From Porites lobata (Eukaryota; Cnidaria; Anthozoa; Scleractinia; Poritidae), in the NCBI GenBank assembly GCA_942486035.1, contig CALNXK010000009.1, positions 207,001 through 271,000 on the forward strand: a stretch of 64,000 nucleotides of DNA. Direction: 5' to 3'. Made by a program: the position numbers and the translations under genes. The notes under the pieces are model-generated. The model was given only the letters and a program-made list of their open reading frames with translations. It ran no database searches and was not told the DNA's origin. The first letter of the stretch is position 1, and each line of letters begins with the position of its first letter. This document shows, one piece after another, positions 34,178 through 47,300 of the stretch.

Positions 34178-34786
34178 GCCTGGTTCCTGCTCATTCTCCA
34201 TCTGTCACGGTAAGCGTGATCTAAGCGTAAGATCCTGAGAAACGGTTGCGTTTTAGCCGGAGAACGGCAAGCATCACGAACACGCCCTCACCAAAGAGCA
34301 AGGAAAAAAGTCTGAACGCTTAACCATAAGAAACCTCAAGGATCCACACACTAGCCGGCGTAAAATTGACAGCCTGGGGTACTTACCATTGACACGGGGA
34401 AACCGGAAATTCCTATTGGAAAATCAAATGGTTCGAGTCATTCCGTTTGGGAAGCTTCTAAAAGTATGAGCTGTTAGTTTCAGTGAGGCGATGCAATTTC
34501 TATAATCTCTCTAGTCTACTAACGATTCAGTTTATTTGGATTATGCTTTGTGGAGAGTTCTTACACTTCAAGATCAAATTTAGTTGTTGGTTTGTGCAAA
34601 AGGTAAGGACCCCTGGACTTCTTCAAGACCGTTCTTAAAATTATGTTACGACGCTGTTTTTAACTAAAAGCCGCCTGTTATAGTTCTATTAAACATTTTA
34701 AAGAAAATATTGTAAAGGAAAGTCAAGCGCATTTCGGCTTCATACGATTCATACTTTAATTTCTTGTGCTGCATAATTTTTTAAAA

Positions 34787-37700
34787 TTATTTGTCTGTGT
34801 TACTTTTTTCTGTGCTAAAACCCTTATTGCAAAAAGCAAGATCAGACGAAGTTGTGTTCTCCGGTTGATGTTGCTTCTTTTCGAGGTCGTTAAAATTCGT
34901 CAATTTTAAAATCATTCCAGGACTCTCTGGGGTGGGGTTAGGACAAGATTCGTCTTTATGATGATCTGTATCACTGATGAAGCCAGCGAAGAAAAAGTAG
35001 CCCAGGCCCGCTCCGATTATAACGGAGATCCCAAGATAAACCTGATACGTCATCACCACCAGCATCAGTAGGTATCCCAGCGCCACATGCACAATATGCA
35101 AGACTGTTTGTGACAAGTGATGCGAGCTGCACATGGTGATCCTACAAAAAATGAACATGGTCAGGTCGGTGATCGGCAAGCTGGTTGTGAAAGGCTTGTT
35201 TATAGTGGAAAGTGTACTTAGCTTATCCAGCTAGTTTACAGGCACTCCACTCAAATATTTCGAAACAAATAATTTAAATACAACATAACAGGATTAAAAA
35301 CCCCAACTGGCAGAAGGCAACCGGTTGACTATTTACAAGCGTGGCCGAGAATTTGAACTCGGGACGACAGAGCACAAATCCAGAAAGTGGCCAGAGCGGG
35401 ACTCGAACCCAGGACCGCCGGATTGCGAGTCCGACGCGCTGACCACTCGGCCAAGTTCGGCCAAGCTCCCTTCCGTTTGTACCCAGTCCTCGTTTCTTAT
35501 CATTGCGATTCCTGACGTCACAGAGTTCCACTTACAAAGGTTTCTCTGTCTTGCTTGTCTAGATTATTAAATACAGTGGAACCCCGTTAATATTAATACG
35601 GTCACTAATGGACCAAAAAAAAAAAAAAATTGGCCGAATTACCGGGGCTGGCTCAAATTTCATGACTTAAGGGCCGTAATAACAAATACACCGCACATCG
35701 AATTCACCGTACTGTTCTCATTAATAACTAACCGGAATGTAGATATCGCGTACAGTGATTGAAAAAACTACATAAAATTTTCCTTCAGTACATTAATTTC
35801 TTTTAAAACTCGGCTATAAATCGCCACAAGTGCATTTTAAGTGTACTGTAGTCTAAAAACAGTAAGCTCAGATTACTAGGAGTGGCCGTATTAAGGCGTG
35901 AAAGAATAAGAGATTCTACTGTTTGAGATTTTAAAGTGTGGCCGTTGGCCACATTAACGTTTTTTTTTAAAGGAAATGTATGACCGTTTTGCGTGTTACA
36001 ACTTCCATAAAGCAGTTTAAAAAAAAATAATTTTTTTTCTATATTAAAAAAGAATTTTAGATTTACTCCAGCTTATCTTTGAACAAAAGAGGATCTCTTG
36101 CTTTGAAACACTGGCCATTCTCACATCTCCATCTCTCATAATACACATTGTTTGCCCTCCAAAATGTTGCACAACCATTGTCTTATATTTCTCTTGGGAC
36201 AACTGTTATACCCAGTAGAAATAATAAACAAAGGTAATGCAAAGTTTTAGGGGGCAAACAAGGTTTATTATGGGAAATGTGTAAATGGCGAATGCAAATT
36301 TTCGCCCAAGCTTTTCCAAAAGTCGAGGATTGCAAAACCCGCTGTTACATTGATATGGGTATCCCAACGTTTTGGGCATCCCATTCCCAAACCCCTGGTA
36401 GTGATATGGACATCCCCTTCTCATATTACCTTAGCGATTTGGGTTAGGGTTAGTGTTAGGGTTGGGGTTAGGGTTACATGGGATGCCCATATCACTAGGG
36501 TTTTGGAAATGGGGATGCCAATAGCACTGTGACACAACACCATAAAAAAGAAATGGTATCATTACTTCTCTAGATTAAGGTTTGATAAGAATTCAACTTC
36601 GCTGAGGGGGGGAGGGGGGATATTAACTGGCTTACCAAAGACTCTGACGAGATCCTGAAAACTGTACACCGTCAGTTCGTTTGGTCATAGTTTTGTGCCT
36701 GTCGGTAAGTTTGGCTCTTAAGATCTTCAGGCCTTCATACAAAATAGAAATGAAGAGCACTGCAATACACGAGCCAACCAACACTGTAACGGTGAAAAAT
36801 ATGAAATTAACCATATATTAGTAATAACCAAAGGTTACGGAGTGCGGGCGACAACGATCGAAGGTCAAAAATCTTTTGCTCCAACGCTGTGCTTTGCGTA
36901 AGTTTCACGCGTGATCAGATTACGAGTGATAGAAGGTCAAAATGCACGTGATCAAATTGCGTTAACATCTGCATTCCATTCATTCTTAGTGGAAGTCCAA
37001 ACGAATGCTGGCTACATACATGCTACGCATGCGTAATAACAACATGGAGATTAGGATTGCGGGCTCCTCTTGTCGCCCGCAATAAGGCCAATTTAAAGTG
37101 ACCTTGGTCAAGTGATATAATTTTCTTTAGAAAAAATGGAAACCATTCGTCATGTACGTAGTCTACAGCCGTTTTTAGTGTCGTAGCGAAACACCGTTTA
37201 TGGGGAGGAGCGTTGCGTGACGACACTAAAAATGCTGTGTTGCAGACTATCATGTGCCGTGACTGGCCAAGAGGAATGTTTTCACCCAAATTATGCCTGT
37301 TTTCTAAAGGGGTGTTTACTTAACACCGGGGCGACTTTCGCGCCGGAGCGAGTTTACTCCGGTTTCCTCCCATGGTTCTACATTTGTTTACATGATACCG
37401 CCACAAAATGTCATGTCAGGACGACTTACCCCGGCGCGAGTTCACCCCGGTTGTTGTACCGGGGCGGGAATTTCACTCGGGTACGAAATCGGGCAAACGG
37501 TATCATGTAAACGCGAAACATGTTTCGGTGTGAAATCGGTCTGCCGGTAGACTGGAACGGGAAGTGCATGCGTAATGTTTGCGATTTTGAATCACGCGTG
37601 GACATTTTATCAACATGAAGTGTGCCTTCAAATAGCGAGATATGAAAGGACCCAGTCATAATGTAAACGCGATACGAAATCAAAAAGTCATCCCAGTATG

Positions 37701-40700
37701 AAACTCGCGCCGGTGCGAGTTTTCTCGTGTAAACACCCACTAACGCCTTCTGGCGTACCGAATCAACTAATTTACAAAATAGTCATAAGAGCTTGTTTAC
37801 ATGATTACCCACGTTGTTTTGAGCTGAATCAATCCCAATTTAAACACGTTCGGTCTGACTCAGCGAGGCTGAAGTAATAAGTAAAGACACTATTTAGAAA
37901 TCCAGTACTGATTTTGGGCCAGTATTGGTCACTTTATATGACAATTGAGTGACATATGAATTATCATCTTGTACAGCCTACGTAGCCAGCGTTTCGGATC
38001 CAGTTATTACGGTGACGCAGATAACGAATACTTCTCTCAAAAAGTGAATCAATCTCTCATGTTGTTCAGTTTGTTAAATAACGGTGAATTCGGACGTTTT
38101 GCCGTCGTCGCAGTGGTTGTTGAAGCTCCTTAATGCGAAAAGTCGACAAACTCGAGCAGAAACGGTTGCTACGCAGGCTGGATTTACAGAGACCATGAAA
38201 GGCATCAAATTTATAAATCAAAATTATATTAAAGCATAATATTTTTTCTACCTTTTGTTGATGAGATATCCCATGGTTCAAACAAAAGATTGAGGTCACT
38301 TCTGAGATGAAACATCATCTGAAATTGATCGACGCAAATTAACTTTGTTATCGAGGAATTTTGTCCATTCACAGTGAACTAAACTAATATACCGCTCATA
38401 TCTACTTTGTATTGGGCTGAAGAAACAACCAAAACCTGTGCAGTACATTTTACTGAACGTCACTTGAATTCATAGAGCCTTATCAGTGATGAAAGCCAAG
38501 TGATACAACTGGCGATAAATCTGTCATTTTGCGAAATGAATTTACGTAAAATAATAACAAAGGCAATAAAAATATTTACAAAACCTAAAATATATGAAAC
38601 TCATGATACTGCTTAAACATTTCTAAAACACTCTAACAATCTAACTAGTTTTTCAAAACACGTATACCCATTATATTGATGTATAAAAGAGTTGAACTGG
38701 GGTCTTTTCACTATAGAATGCCCATCCTCGTCCCCCAGGGATCAAGTTTTCCCCTACCTAAAGCCCTAGGGATGAGGTTGTAGAGCACATTCCAGGGGAA
38801 GCCCAACGACTGTTTTCTGTAAAATATCTGTTCGGAGAAGCAAATATTGCTTAGAATTTTCTATTGTTTGAATACGGCTGAAAATTTCTAGATGAGCGTT
38901 CCATTCAGGTACAATTTTCGGAGCTTACCTAAAAAATTCCCTACGATTTTCTGAAGTTCAATTTTTCATATTTTACTCCTTATGTTAGGCTAATTTTCGT
39001 AGAAAATAAAATCTAAAATTGTCGGATTAAAAATTTTCATGGAGAGAGGAATAAGAATTATTCTCACTTTCGTAAAAAGTTTCGGGAAAATAACACTGAA
39101 GCCCTTGTAAGTTCGAAAAGCCTCAAGTTCCCCTGGGATGACTGAACGGATACAAATTTTATAGCGCCGCTTAGAATGCATTTCTAGAGATCTAAGAGTA
39201 CTCTGGATGGCCTAAAACGTCTTTACAATGCATTTAGGAGGAAACCATCGCTGGGTGCCCCTGACGTTCCTTAAGTAATGAATCAAGACCAACTGAAGAG
39301 GCCTCAGAAAATTACCAAGCTCCTCACATCGCGTAGTTGCTACAAAACAACTCTCTTGTGGGAATTCTCTTCTTTTTATAGGGTATTCTAATTCTTCCGC
39401 TACACAAGTCTAACTAGCTGTTTTAGTGTAGGACCTTTTTTGAAAAAGGAACTCCCGATTCATTCCCTAGTTTTGCCTGTCGCTATCGTCGCTGTCTGTT
39501 TTGTATGTAGACAGGGGGCGCAAGCATCGCTGGGAATTTTTCTACAAATACTACACACACTACATACGTTGAATACTGCTGAAGAGTGGTGCCGACAATA
39601 ACACCAGCTTCTGTTTTCAAACATTTAAAGCTTTTTTTGGTAAAGTAACAGTATATCGGTCATATCTTAAAAATTTCACCATTCAGAATTAAAACCTTAG
39701 CTTTAAAATATTTTGCTTAGCTTTTGCATGCTTCTTTCGTTTGACGTATTGATAGCCTACGTGTAGCCGCACCCTCCCCCCCGCCAGACAAAGGAAAAAC
39801 GAAGAGAGGCGGGAGGGTGCGGCTGACACGTAAGCTAACGTATTGGCCCAATTTCCAACTTTTCCACAACATGTTCATTGAAGTTACGACAGATTTCTTC
39901 AACAGGATTGGCTATTAGTACGCGCAATGTATTTGGACAGCACTAGTCATCGTATAAGTTATGTCGTTTGCTCTTAAGTCTTGACAAAGACTCCTTGCTA
40001 TTTTTGTACATTTATAGTGACATTAGCTGGAGTCTTAGTTCAGTGGCATAGCGGTTTCTAATTCTGTTTGTAAATCGTGGTCTCCCGCATTGTTCACTCG
40101 GACTCCACCCAGTCCGATTACCATTACAACATTACTATTGTCAGCCCATTTCCTGAGAAGATGCGAAAAGTTATCAGGGCTAATCTCGAATTAAAATTTT
40201 TACACAGGATTGTATTTACTGTCCTTTTGATTGATCCAGAGTACCTTTCTGAGGCGTTATCGTGAACTCGGAGCGAAAGCTCAACGGTTCAGTTACATTT
40301 TCATAGACAAGAACTGAACTTATGGATTCTTTCGTTAGTTTCATTTTACATCATGATTCTCTGCAATTTGGCTTAACAACTTTTGAGGAACCAGGTCCAA
40401 TGTTATGCGAACTAATCTGAGCTTACTATAATAATCTCATCCACCACTTTAGTCAATATTTCTGTTCATACAACTTTTTTATTACCCTTTTTTCGATGCG
40501 ATGACAGTTTTTTTTGCCTAATACTGGAAATTAAAAGTCGAAGATAAGGCTCGCTCGATACTGTTTATCGTTAAGTCTCCTATATCTAGACCTCATTTTT
40601 CAGCGTTTTGTTCGTCTCAGGCTTGAACGTTAATGAAGACCGCAAATGGGTCTCCAAATTGAGAGTGATTTCGTCTTTTATTGATCCTATTCAAATCTTT

Positions 40701-42642
40701 TATTCATATTTTTAGTTTATATATTAATAATAGTGTATTTTTATCGTTTTAAGTGTATTTTTTAATTTTTATTATCCTATTAACATTTTTTACTCGGTCT
40801 CATAAGCTGTATTGTCTTTAAAACCCACGTGTTTAAATAAAATAATTTTTTTCTCTCTTTATTTCACTCCTTCTCTCTTGGTGTCTTGGTTCTCTTGTAT
40901 GTTTCGGATACGTCATCGATATTATGTATGACCGTGAAGACCGACAAATACTGATATACTTGATAAACGAGATCCTTTTACTTTCATCCGGTAGGTCAAT
41001 ATTAACACAACAAAGAAATTTACCAAGCCGTCTTTGAAATACCGTTTGTAGACAGGTGAAAAATCACTGAAAAGCACTGACGGAGGATACTAAAAAACAG
41101 AGCAACAAGAAACTCAGTGAAAGTAGAGCAAAACCTCCTTACGATTCACTCTGACGTGACTAATGGTGATATGAGGGCAATTTTTATAGGTCAATGTTGG
41201 ACGTTTTGGCTCAGTGACATAAAACAAACTCGCAGAATCATTGCCCGGAAATGATGTTACAAGTAGGGGTTATATAGCCCTATCCAACAAACAAACAAAC
41301 GATAATGTATATCAACTGTTGTTAAAGAGCTATATATTTTTTAAGAAAAATAGTTTTCTCAAAATTTTTCTTATTCTGAATCAAAACGTCCTTATATTTT
41401 GTGTTATTTATCTGTAGAGTTTTTTACTTTGTTTCCAAGTTGTTTTAAAAGACAGGCAAGTTTTTTTAGATTACAACATTTCAGTTCTTTTCGTGCTATA
41501 AGATTCGCACGGAGGAATGCACATTAAATATCATCTATATTTATCCTTAATTATAATCAATGGTTCAGTAATCGCCTTTGTTTTCAAATTGCGTCATCGA
41601 TTTATTCCAGGTTCATTTCCAGCTGCAATTCCGGTTCATGTCACAAAAACAAAACAGTATACTGGCTTTTAAGTCCTTGAGTCCCCTGCCAAAAAAACCT
41701 CATTTTTCTGTGGGGGTGTCTTTCGACTGTATTATTTAGATCACAGCTGTACGTTGGTCGAAGATAAGGTCAATTAGGGATGAATTTGTCGACTAAGTTA
41801 ATTGATAGTTAATACTGTTGCGTGCAAAGAGAACATATAAATCACAAGAATAATAAACCTATAGATGACACAGATAGCACGTGAAAGAATGTGGTTATTA
41901 TCAAAAAGTACTCCCTCAAAGAGAGCCTTAAACAACCCATCTTGTTTGCAATGGCGTGACTGCTTGTTCAATTGTTTTTAAAACTTTCTTTTTGATCATG
42001 GATAATTTAAATGATCTCACAAATAATAAAAAAGTACTTAGCCATTCCTAATGGCGATAAATATTCTAGCAAATTTTCATACCCGAATGATTTAAAAAGT
42101 GATAAAAAAAAATGAAATGACAGTCTAATGTTGGCTGTTTAGTGGAAGTAGCGATCTAAGTGCATTGTATGCTCTGCTTTTCGAAATTTCGAAAAAAAAG
42201 GCTATCCTTGAAAATTCGAAACTTTTCTCACACGAATCAATAACAAACTCAGTGTGTAGATTGCATAAACGAGTAAACGTTTAGTTTATCTTCTGATGGT
42301 TTAGGTCATACTTATTGAGTACAGAATGCAGGCCAAAATGCCTTCTCGGTGCTACGATGGCAAATACGCTTTCATGCTGTGGATCAGTGCGGTTTTTATC
42401 TTTGCCCCTGTTGGGGTACCGTGTGTGGACTATATTAGCAACGTTACTCTTTTCCTCATAAAAACAGTACTCCGGTATTTCTAGTCGGAAGCAAGTAAAC
42501 TCGATAGCTCTCTTACCGCATGCCCCCCCTCCATGTTGTGGTGCATCTGACCAGCTTCTCCATGAGATGCCATGGTAGAATGTTCGTTCATATCCCCATG
42601 CGCGTGCCCACTATGATCGTGAGAGTGCCCACTGGGAGACAT
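34787..42642 (-). CDS. SLC31A1-like: CTR-type high-affinity copper transporter (SLC31 family)
   Basis: Four exons on the minus strand: 42642-42517, 38318-38252, 36783-36636, 35141-34787. They give 231 aa with consistent phases 0, 1, 2. Exon 1 encodes the extracellular His/Met-rich metal-collecting tail (MSPSGHSHDHSGHAHGDMNE, later QMHHNMEGGH). Exon 2 has MMFH and the W of the pre-TM1 segment. Exon 3 carries TM1 (about 65-84, ending YEGLK) and the cytosolic loop. Exon 4 holds TM2 with the MLVVM copper gate (140-144) and TM3 with the GAGLG packing motif (157-161). CTR proteins trimerise in the plasma membrane and import Cu(I). The 65-residue C-terminal tail is longer than in human CTR1 and lacks its HCH end; two cysteines remain. 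An ATTAAA at 34755-34760 (minus strand) may be the polyadenylation signal. Confidence 0.93.
35265..35458 (-). mobile_element. tRNA-derived SINE in CTR intron 3
   Basis: On the minus strand a pol III A box TGGCCGAGTGG (35453-35443) and B box GGTTCGAGTCC (35409-35399) are 33 bp apart, with a tRNA-like anticodon arm between them. The acceptor stem does not close properly, the T stem has a mismatch, and unrelated sequence follows directly (TTTCTGG onward). The body ends in an AT-rich tail near 35270. It is thus a SINE head rather than a tRNA gene. Extent of the 3' end is approximate. Confidence 0.75.
35575..35925. mobile_element. Degraded mariner-type MITE
   Basis: Left end CAGTGGAACCCCGTTAATAT with GACCAAAAAA; the right end GGCCGTATTAAGGCGTG...TCTACTGTTT is only partly complementary. 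Sits in CTR intron 3. Confidence 0.5.
36341..36533. mobile_element. Foldback element with telomere-like core
   Basis: Outer words TGATATGGGTATCCCAACG and GGATGCCCATATCACTAGGG are inverted and recur twice per arm. The centre (36441-36475) reads GGGTTAGGGTTAGTGTTAGG and continues with GGTTAGGG units. In CTR intron 3. Confidence 0.55.
37308..37740. mobile_element. 433-bp MITE, TAA-flanked (PIF/Harbinger type)
   Basis: GGGTGTTTAC and GTAAACACCC inverted ends with TAA on both sides (37305-37307, 37741-37743). The interior is GC-rich with repeated CCGGGGCG / GCGCCGG words. In CTR intron 2. ORFs on both strands are products of the symmetry. Confidence 0.75.
37975..38181. mobile_element. Foldback MITE in CTR intron 2
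   Basis: CAGCCTACGTAGCCAGCGTT faces AACGGTTGCTACGCAGGCTG. No exact target duplication seen. Similar in style to the element at 34062-34177. Confidence 0.6.
38717..38781. repeat. 65-bp palindromic element
   Basis: CATCCTCGTCCCCCAGGGATC faces AAAGCCCTAGGGATGAGGTTG. A short foldback fragment in CTR intron 1. Confidence 0.5.
39752..39837. mobile_element. 86-bp micro-MITE with 8-bp target duplication
   Basis: ATAGCCTACGTGTAGCCGCA faces TGCGGCTGACACGTAAGCTA. ACGTATTG flanks both sides (39744-39751, 39838-39845). Lies in CTR intron 1. Confidence 0.88.
39850..42500. other. Remainder of CTR intron 1
   Basis: AT-rich, with a (CAAA)n tract near 41292. No exon, promoter or transposon end recognised. 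Confidence 0.4.
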
Positions 42643-44325
42643 TTTCGCTAAATTCGAGGACTAAGTTTCGCTTGCTGTCACAAACTAGTAGGAAGCTCGA
42701 GCTCTGTGTAACTTGAGCCTTTTAACAAGACACTCACTGATCTTTGCGATACTGTGAACTACACTGAGACTTACACTAAACAGGTATTACATGCATTTGT
42801 ATTTCCATTTATGAAGACAACTTTGATATTGACCTCGTGTTTTAACGGGACATGTATCGTCAGACAGATGACGTAAGGCTTCAACGAATTGACATTGTTT
42901 TGTGTTGTTTTGACGATTTGTTGGTCCATATATTGAAAGTAAGCCTGTGGCGAGATGGTTAAAGGTATGTGATATATCCCGACAATGCAGCATGTATTCC
43001 ACCGCGCAAAAGAATTAAAAGGTTAACCAGAAAAAGACAACATTACTAGTTTAACGTATTCGTATTCTTTTTATTATTCTCAGTAATTGAAGGCACTTGT
43101 AGTATTGCACTTTGAATAGTCTGTTTGCCTTTTAAAGCCAATACCCACTCGTCCTTGCTTTTAACCAAGAGTAACGCTGTGTCATTACTATATCGGATAA
43201 CTTTATGTGTCTGCACGGCCCGAGACTGGAAAAAGTCGTTCAAACACATCGAATATCTTGCCGGAGCTGTTGGCCACCACTTCTAAAGATTTACTTCCGT
43301 CTCTGTGGGTTCCAGTCCTCTTTAGTACCTATTCATTTCCGCTACTGTTCGAATACCAGTTCACAATGCACCAAGAATCTAAGACGAGAACGACTACGAG
43401 TACGAGATTTAACTTGAAGTTTTTTCGCGTATTCTCAAATAATAGACACCCTGGATAGCTTCATTGTACATCTTTTTCACCAAAAAAATTTAGCACTGTT
43501 ATCTTTATTGAATGAGGTTAAGCTATCTCCCAGCCGCAGAATAATAAAACCTATAATAACACTTTATAACTTGTGTCCGCTAACACGACATTCTCGCTAA
43601 ACCTCGTAGTAGAATGACGCCTACTATCACGTTTTCCTGCCAAAATGAAAGGTCTCTAATATGGAGATCGGCGCGGAGCAGCTTCGCCCCGTTACAGAAT
43701 TGGTTATTATTTGTTATTATTTGGCTATTATATTTGCGCATGTCCACTCCAATTTATCACCACCAAGTAAAGTCCATTCTAACTGAATGTCCCTCTAAAA
43801 ATAAGTTCCACACTTGCCAACAGGTGCGCAAAGTCTGGGGTGACCCTATGGCAACTACCAGCCCAGCAACTTCAGCTTCCTTGGTACTCGAAGATTAGAA
43901 CTCCGTTTTTTTGCGCACGCTGTGGCCTTCTTCTTTTTACTTGAATTATGGCTCCTATTCTTTGAAACATGGGACATAAATCCCTTCTGGGTTGTTGGCA
44001 TTTGTTGTTTCTTGATGTCTCTCTTCATCAAGCCGGTTCCGAATTTAAATTTCCTGTGAGAAACAGGTGAAAGAGACAATTCAATAGAGTGCGCTTGAAT
44101 TTGTCAATATTAATTTATAAAATTCATCCGATGCCGTGTGAATTTGCCTTGAAAAGTTGAGAAATGATTTTAACCTGCTTCTTGGTTTGTCTTCTAATCT
44201 AAGCATTGCTTTTCTGTTATAATGATACAGTTTTAGTATTGATCCAGGTATAATGGGAGCTGTATCGCTTAAGTTTCAGTTCAACAGGTATACGTTGGAA
44301 TACACTAGGGTGATGATTTTAACAT
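42643..44325. other. Spacer between CTR start and MFSD5 stop
   Basis: Holds the CTR promoter, with no clear TATA box, and the 3' flank of the MFSD5-like gene. A Lys-rich minus-strand ORF (44079-43855, with an acceptor-like CTCACAG inside) cannot be joined in frame to MFSD5 exon 13 or 14, so it is left uncalled. Confidence 0.4.
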
Positions 44326-47300
44326 TTAAAGGTCGCCGTAAACACTTTTAAGACCAAAAGCTTTCTCACCCATTTGTTCGTTTGTAGAGCTTGAGTAACT
44401 AGATAGTCTATACAGGCAATGTTGCACGGCACAACAGACTGTCAAGAACACTACACAGCAACAAAATACTACTTGGAGAGACAAATCCTGACAAAAAAAG
44501 GAAAATAGAAAATAATCAGAAATAGTAGTCAATAAATTATTGTATAAATTAGCGTATTGAGTTTGCTAACTCACCAAGCATTGCACCAGTCGTATTAAAA
44601 AGTTTATTTTTTTTTGTCAGAAAATATCATCCTTGGCAGTAATAATGATGAGGTGGAAGTATTGCTGACGTCGAAAGACATTAGGGAGTTTAGGCAACGA
44701 CGAAGACGACCGCAACGAGAACGGAACAAAATCAATATGTTTAGACAAGGAAAACAACAACTTTGCACGTGCATCACGCTTTTTTGTACATTTCTTTGCC
44801 GCCATTGCACGACTGCAACGTGAAACTGCCTTTTTTCACGTTTTCTCGAGGACGGGAACAAAAGACAACAATTTGCTTTTTCTTTTCCTGAACTTTGACG
44901 CAGTCCTTTAGAATTCAACTCCAAAAAATTTGCCTATATTTGACGAATTGAAGGAGGTGGAATAAGCGCGATAAAGTTTGAGGCGGCGCAAATTCACTTT
45001 TTAAGGGGGCAGTCTGGTTAAAAGCATACTTCGTTGATTTCCACCCTTTCTCTTAGATATCTAGCCAAGATTTCATTCAATCAAGTTACAGTCTTTAGCT
45101 CAATAACTGTTTATGAATTTTTGGATGATTTTTTTGAATGTTTTTGATGTGTAAAATTTAGGAGGGGGAGGGGGGAGGAGATGTTTGAAATTTGGAGGAA
45201 AAGGGAAAATATTGGATTAGGGGGTTGTCAGTAATCGTCTCCTGGGGTTGTTAAAAATTGAAAGTGAAGTGAATTAATCAGTAGCAGAAACCCATGGGTT
45301 TCTGTCAGTAGATAATTACCAGATAGTCCGCCACCACAACAAGGTGCCTCTGATCCCATTAGCGGAGTAACTGGTTTATGTGTATAGCTATTCTACCCTC
45401 ATATATTTCCATCCCAAATCATTTCCCCCAAATTTTAACCAGACTTCCCCCTTAAGTGACGTTTTCGTAAACCTCGCCGTCGTCGTTGCGTAAACTCCCG
45501 ATTGTTAAGGTCAGGAAAAAGTGGCCGCTGTCACGACCGGAGTGCATGGTTGTTTGTTGAGATCGTATTGAATATCGACGGAATTACTTCTTTCCTTTTC
45601 TGGAAGGGGAACAAAAAGAGATGAAAAAGATGCTGTCACGAACCTGAACCAGGAGAAGAATAACAATAAGATTCAGAGGAACGCGAAATATATTCATGAT
45701 TGTGGCACGACCTGAAAACGAAGAAAAGAAATGATAACAGTGCTTCTTGTACCTGGAGACAAATTAATCCATTGAGCAAAGTCCAAACAAAGATAAACAA
45801 TACTTACTCGATTCTGGGAGATATTTACCCCTAAGAACCCCCATTGCCGGCCAGAAAATACCTGAAAAAGTAAAGCCACAGGGTGGTCCAAGGTTAAGCA
45901 TCGTTCAACATTTGTTACCTAACAAACTGGGTGCGTTATTCAGTTGGAACTTGTTGATTGAGTACAAAACAAATTCATCATTTTTAAAAGACTGATTATA
46001 GTTGTTTCACAAGTTACGATCTTTGAACGGAATAGAGTCTTTGTCAAGCCAGCAACAAAGGTTTGACAAGCTAAGAGCGTACAGCTCTGGCTGGGTTAGT
46101 ACATCCATTGATAAGGCACCTATTTATCAATAAAAATATTACAACTATATATTGATCGTTAATTCACTGACTATTGACACAAAATAAACACTGTTATCGG
46201 TCATAAAGATACTCTTGCTACTATAGAATAATTTGCATTTGTACCAAACACTGTCTAACAAGAGTTAGGTTAGTTGTTGGTCCAATTTTGCAAGGTCATT
46301 CCAAAGAGGGGAAGGTCACGGAGATACTGACTTACCCACACAGAATTCAAACACCAAGAATCCTATGAAAATCACTGCTTGGTTCTACAACAAGAGATGA
46401 CGAAGATGACAAAGAAAGAACTGACGGATTGTTTTTAACGAGCTGAATTATGCTTTGGCGTGTTTCAAAATTCCAACGGAATAAACAAACAAAGAATCTC
46501 CGGAGAAACAAAACAAACAAATAAAAAATATAAACAAATCACGTACATTTGAAACCAGTATGGGTGGGACTAAGGACAGCGCTGTTAATCCAAAAACCGG
46601 TCTGAAATGAGAGTTCATGGTCATTAATTGATGGTGGGATATTTAACAATTATTTATAGTCAATAAGGCCTCCACCTAATATGGACAGAGGGCAATCAAC
46701 TAGTAAAGTACTGTTGGTCAAAAAAATTTCGAGAATAAAAAAATTTCTAGTTAAATTAGACTTTAATCCTTTTTTTCCTTATTATATATTTGTAGCCTAG
46801 TAGTTCAACCAAAAATGCAGCAATAAAAGAAGGTTGATTTTTGTTACCGGTTTACGTCAAGACTCAAACCTTTCATCCCAGGTGTTTGTTCCTTATTTTA
46901 AGATCAAATTAGACCACTGCACCATGGCTCTTGAATGCACCCACGTTCATTTCTCATTCCAAAGTGATTTCATTTTGTTCAGAATCGGTTCATCAAAGAA
47001 CAAGGACCCAGAAAGTATCCATTCAATCAGCAATGGCGGATTCTAATCTTAAAAGTGAGGGCCCGTTCATCCAGACCCTGAGATTAAAGGGGGGACCCGG
47101 CCGACCCGGCCTTGAAAATGATATTTCTTGGCCTTGCGGACTTCAGTTTGGCCCAAAAATAAAGTGGCAGCCAGGGCCTCCTCAGCCATTTTACTTGGGA
47201 AGGAAAATGACTTAAGCCACGCCCATAATTTACATAAGCGATACATAATTTACATAAGCGATTCTCATCTCGCCTAGGAATTGAGAATAGTCTGGCCCCG

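Noticed and set aside
35383..35456. Functional tRNA gene on the minus strand
   Set aside because: A and B boxes are good, but the acceptor stem has mismatches, the T stem does not close and the sequence continues as a SINE body.
37217..37740. ORFs on both strands of about 100 codons
   Set aside because: Both are translations of the TAA-flanked MITE and its symmetry.
40030..40095. tRNA-like D-arm (TTAGTTCAGTGGCATAGCGG)
   Set aside because: No T arm or acceptor stem could be paired.
43855..44079. Lys-rich ORF as an alternative last exon of MFSD5
   Set aside because: Its acceptor would need phase 2, while exon 13 ends in phase 0 and exon 14 has no usable phase-2 donor.
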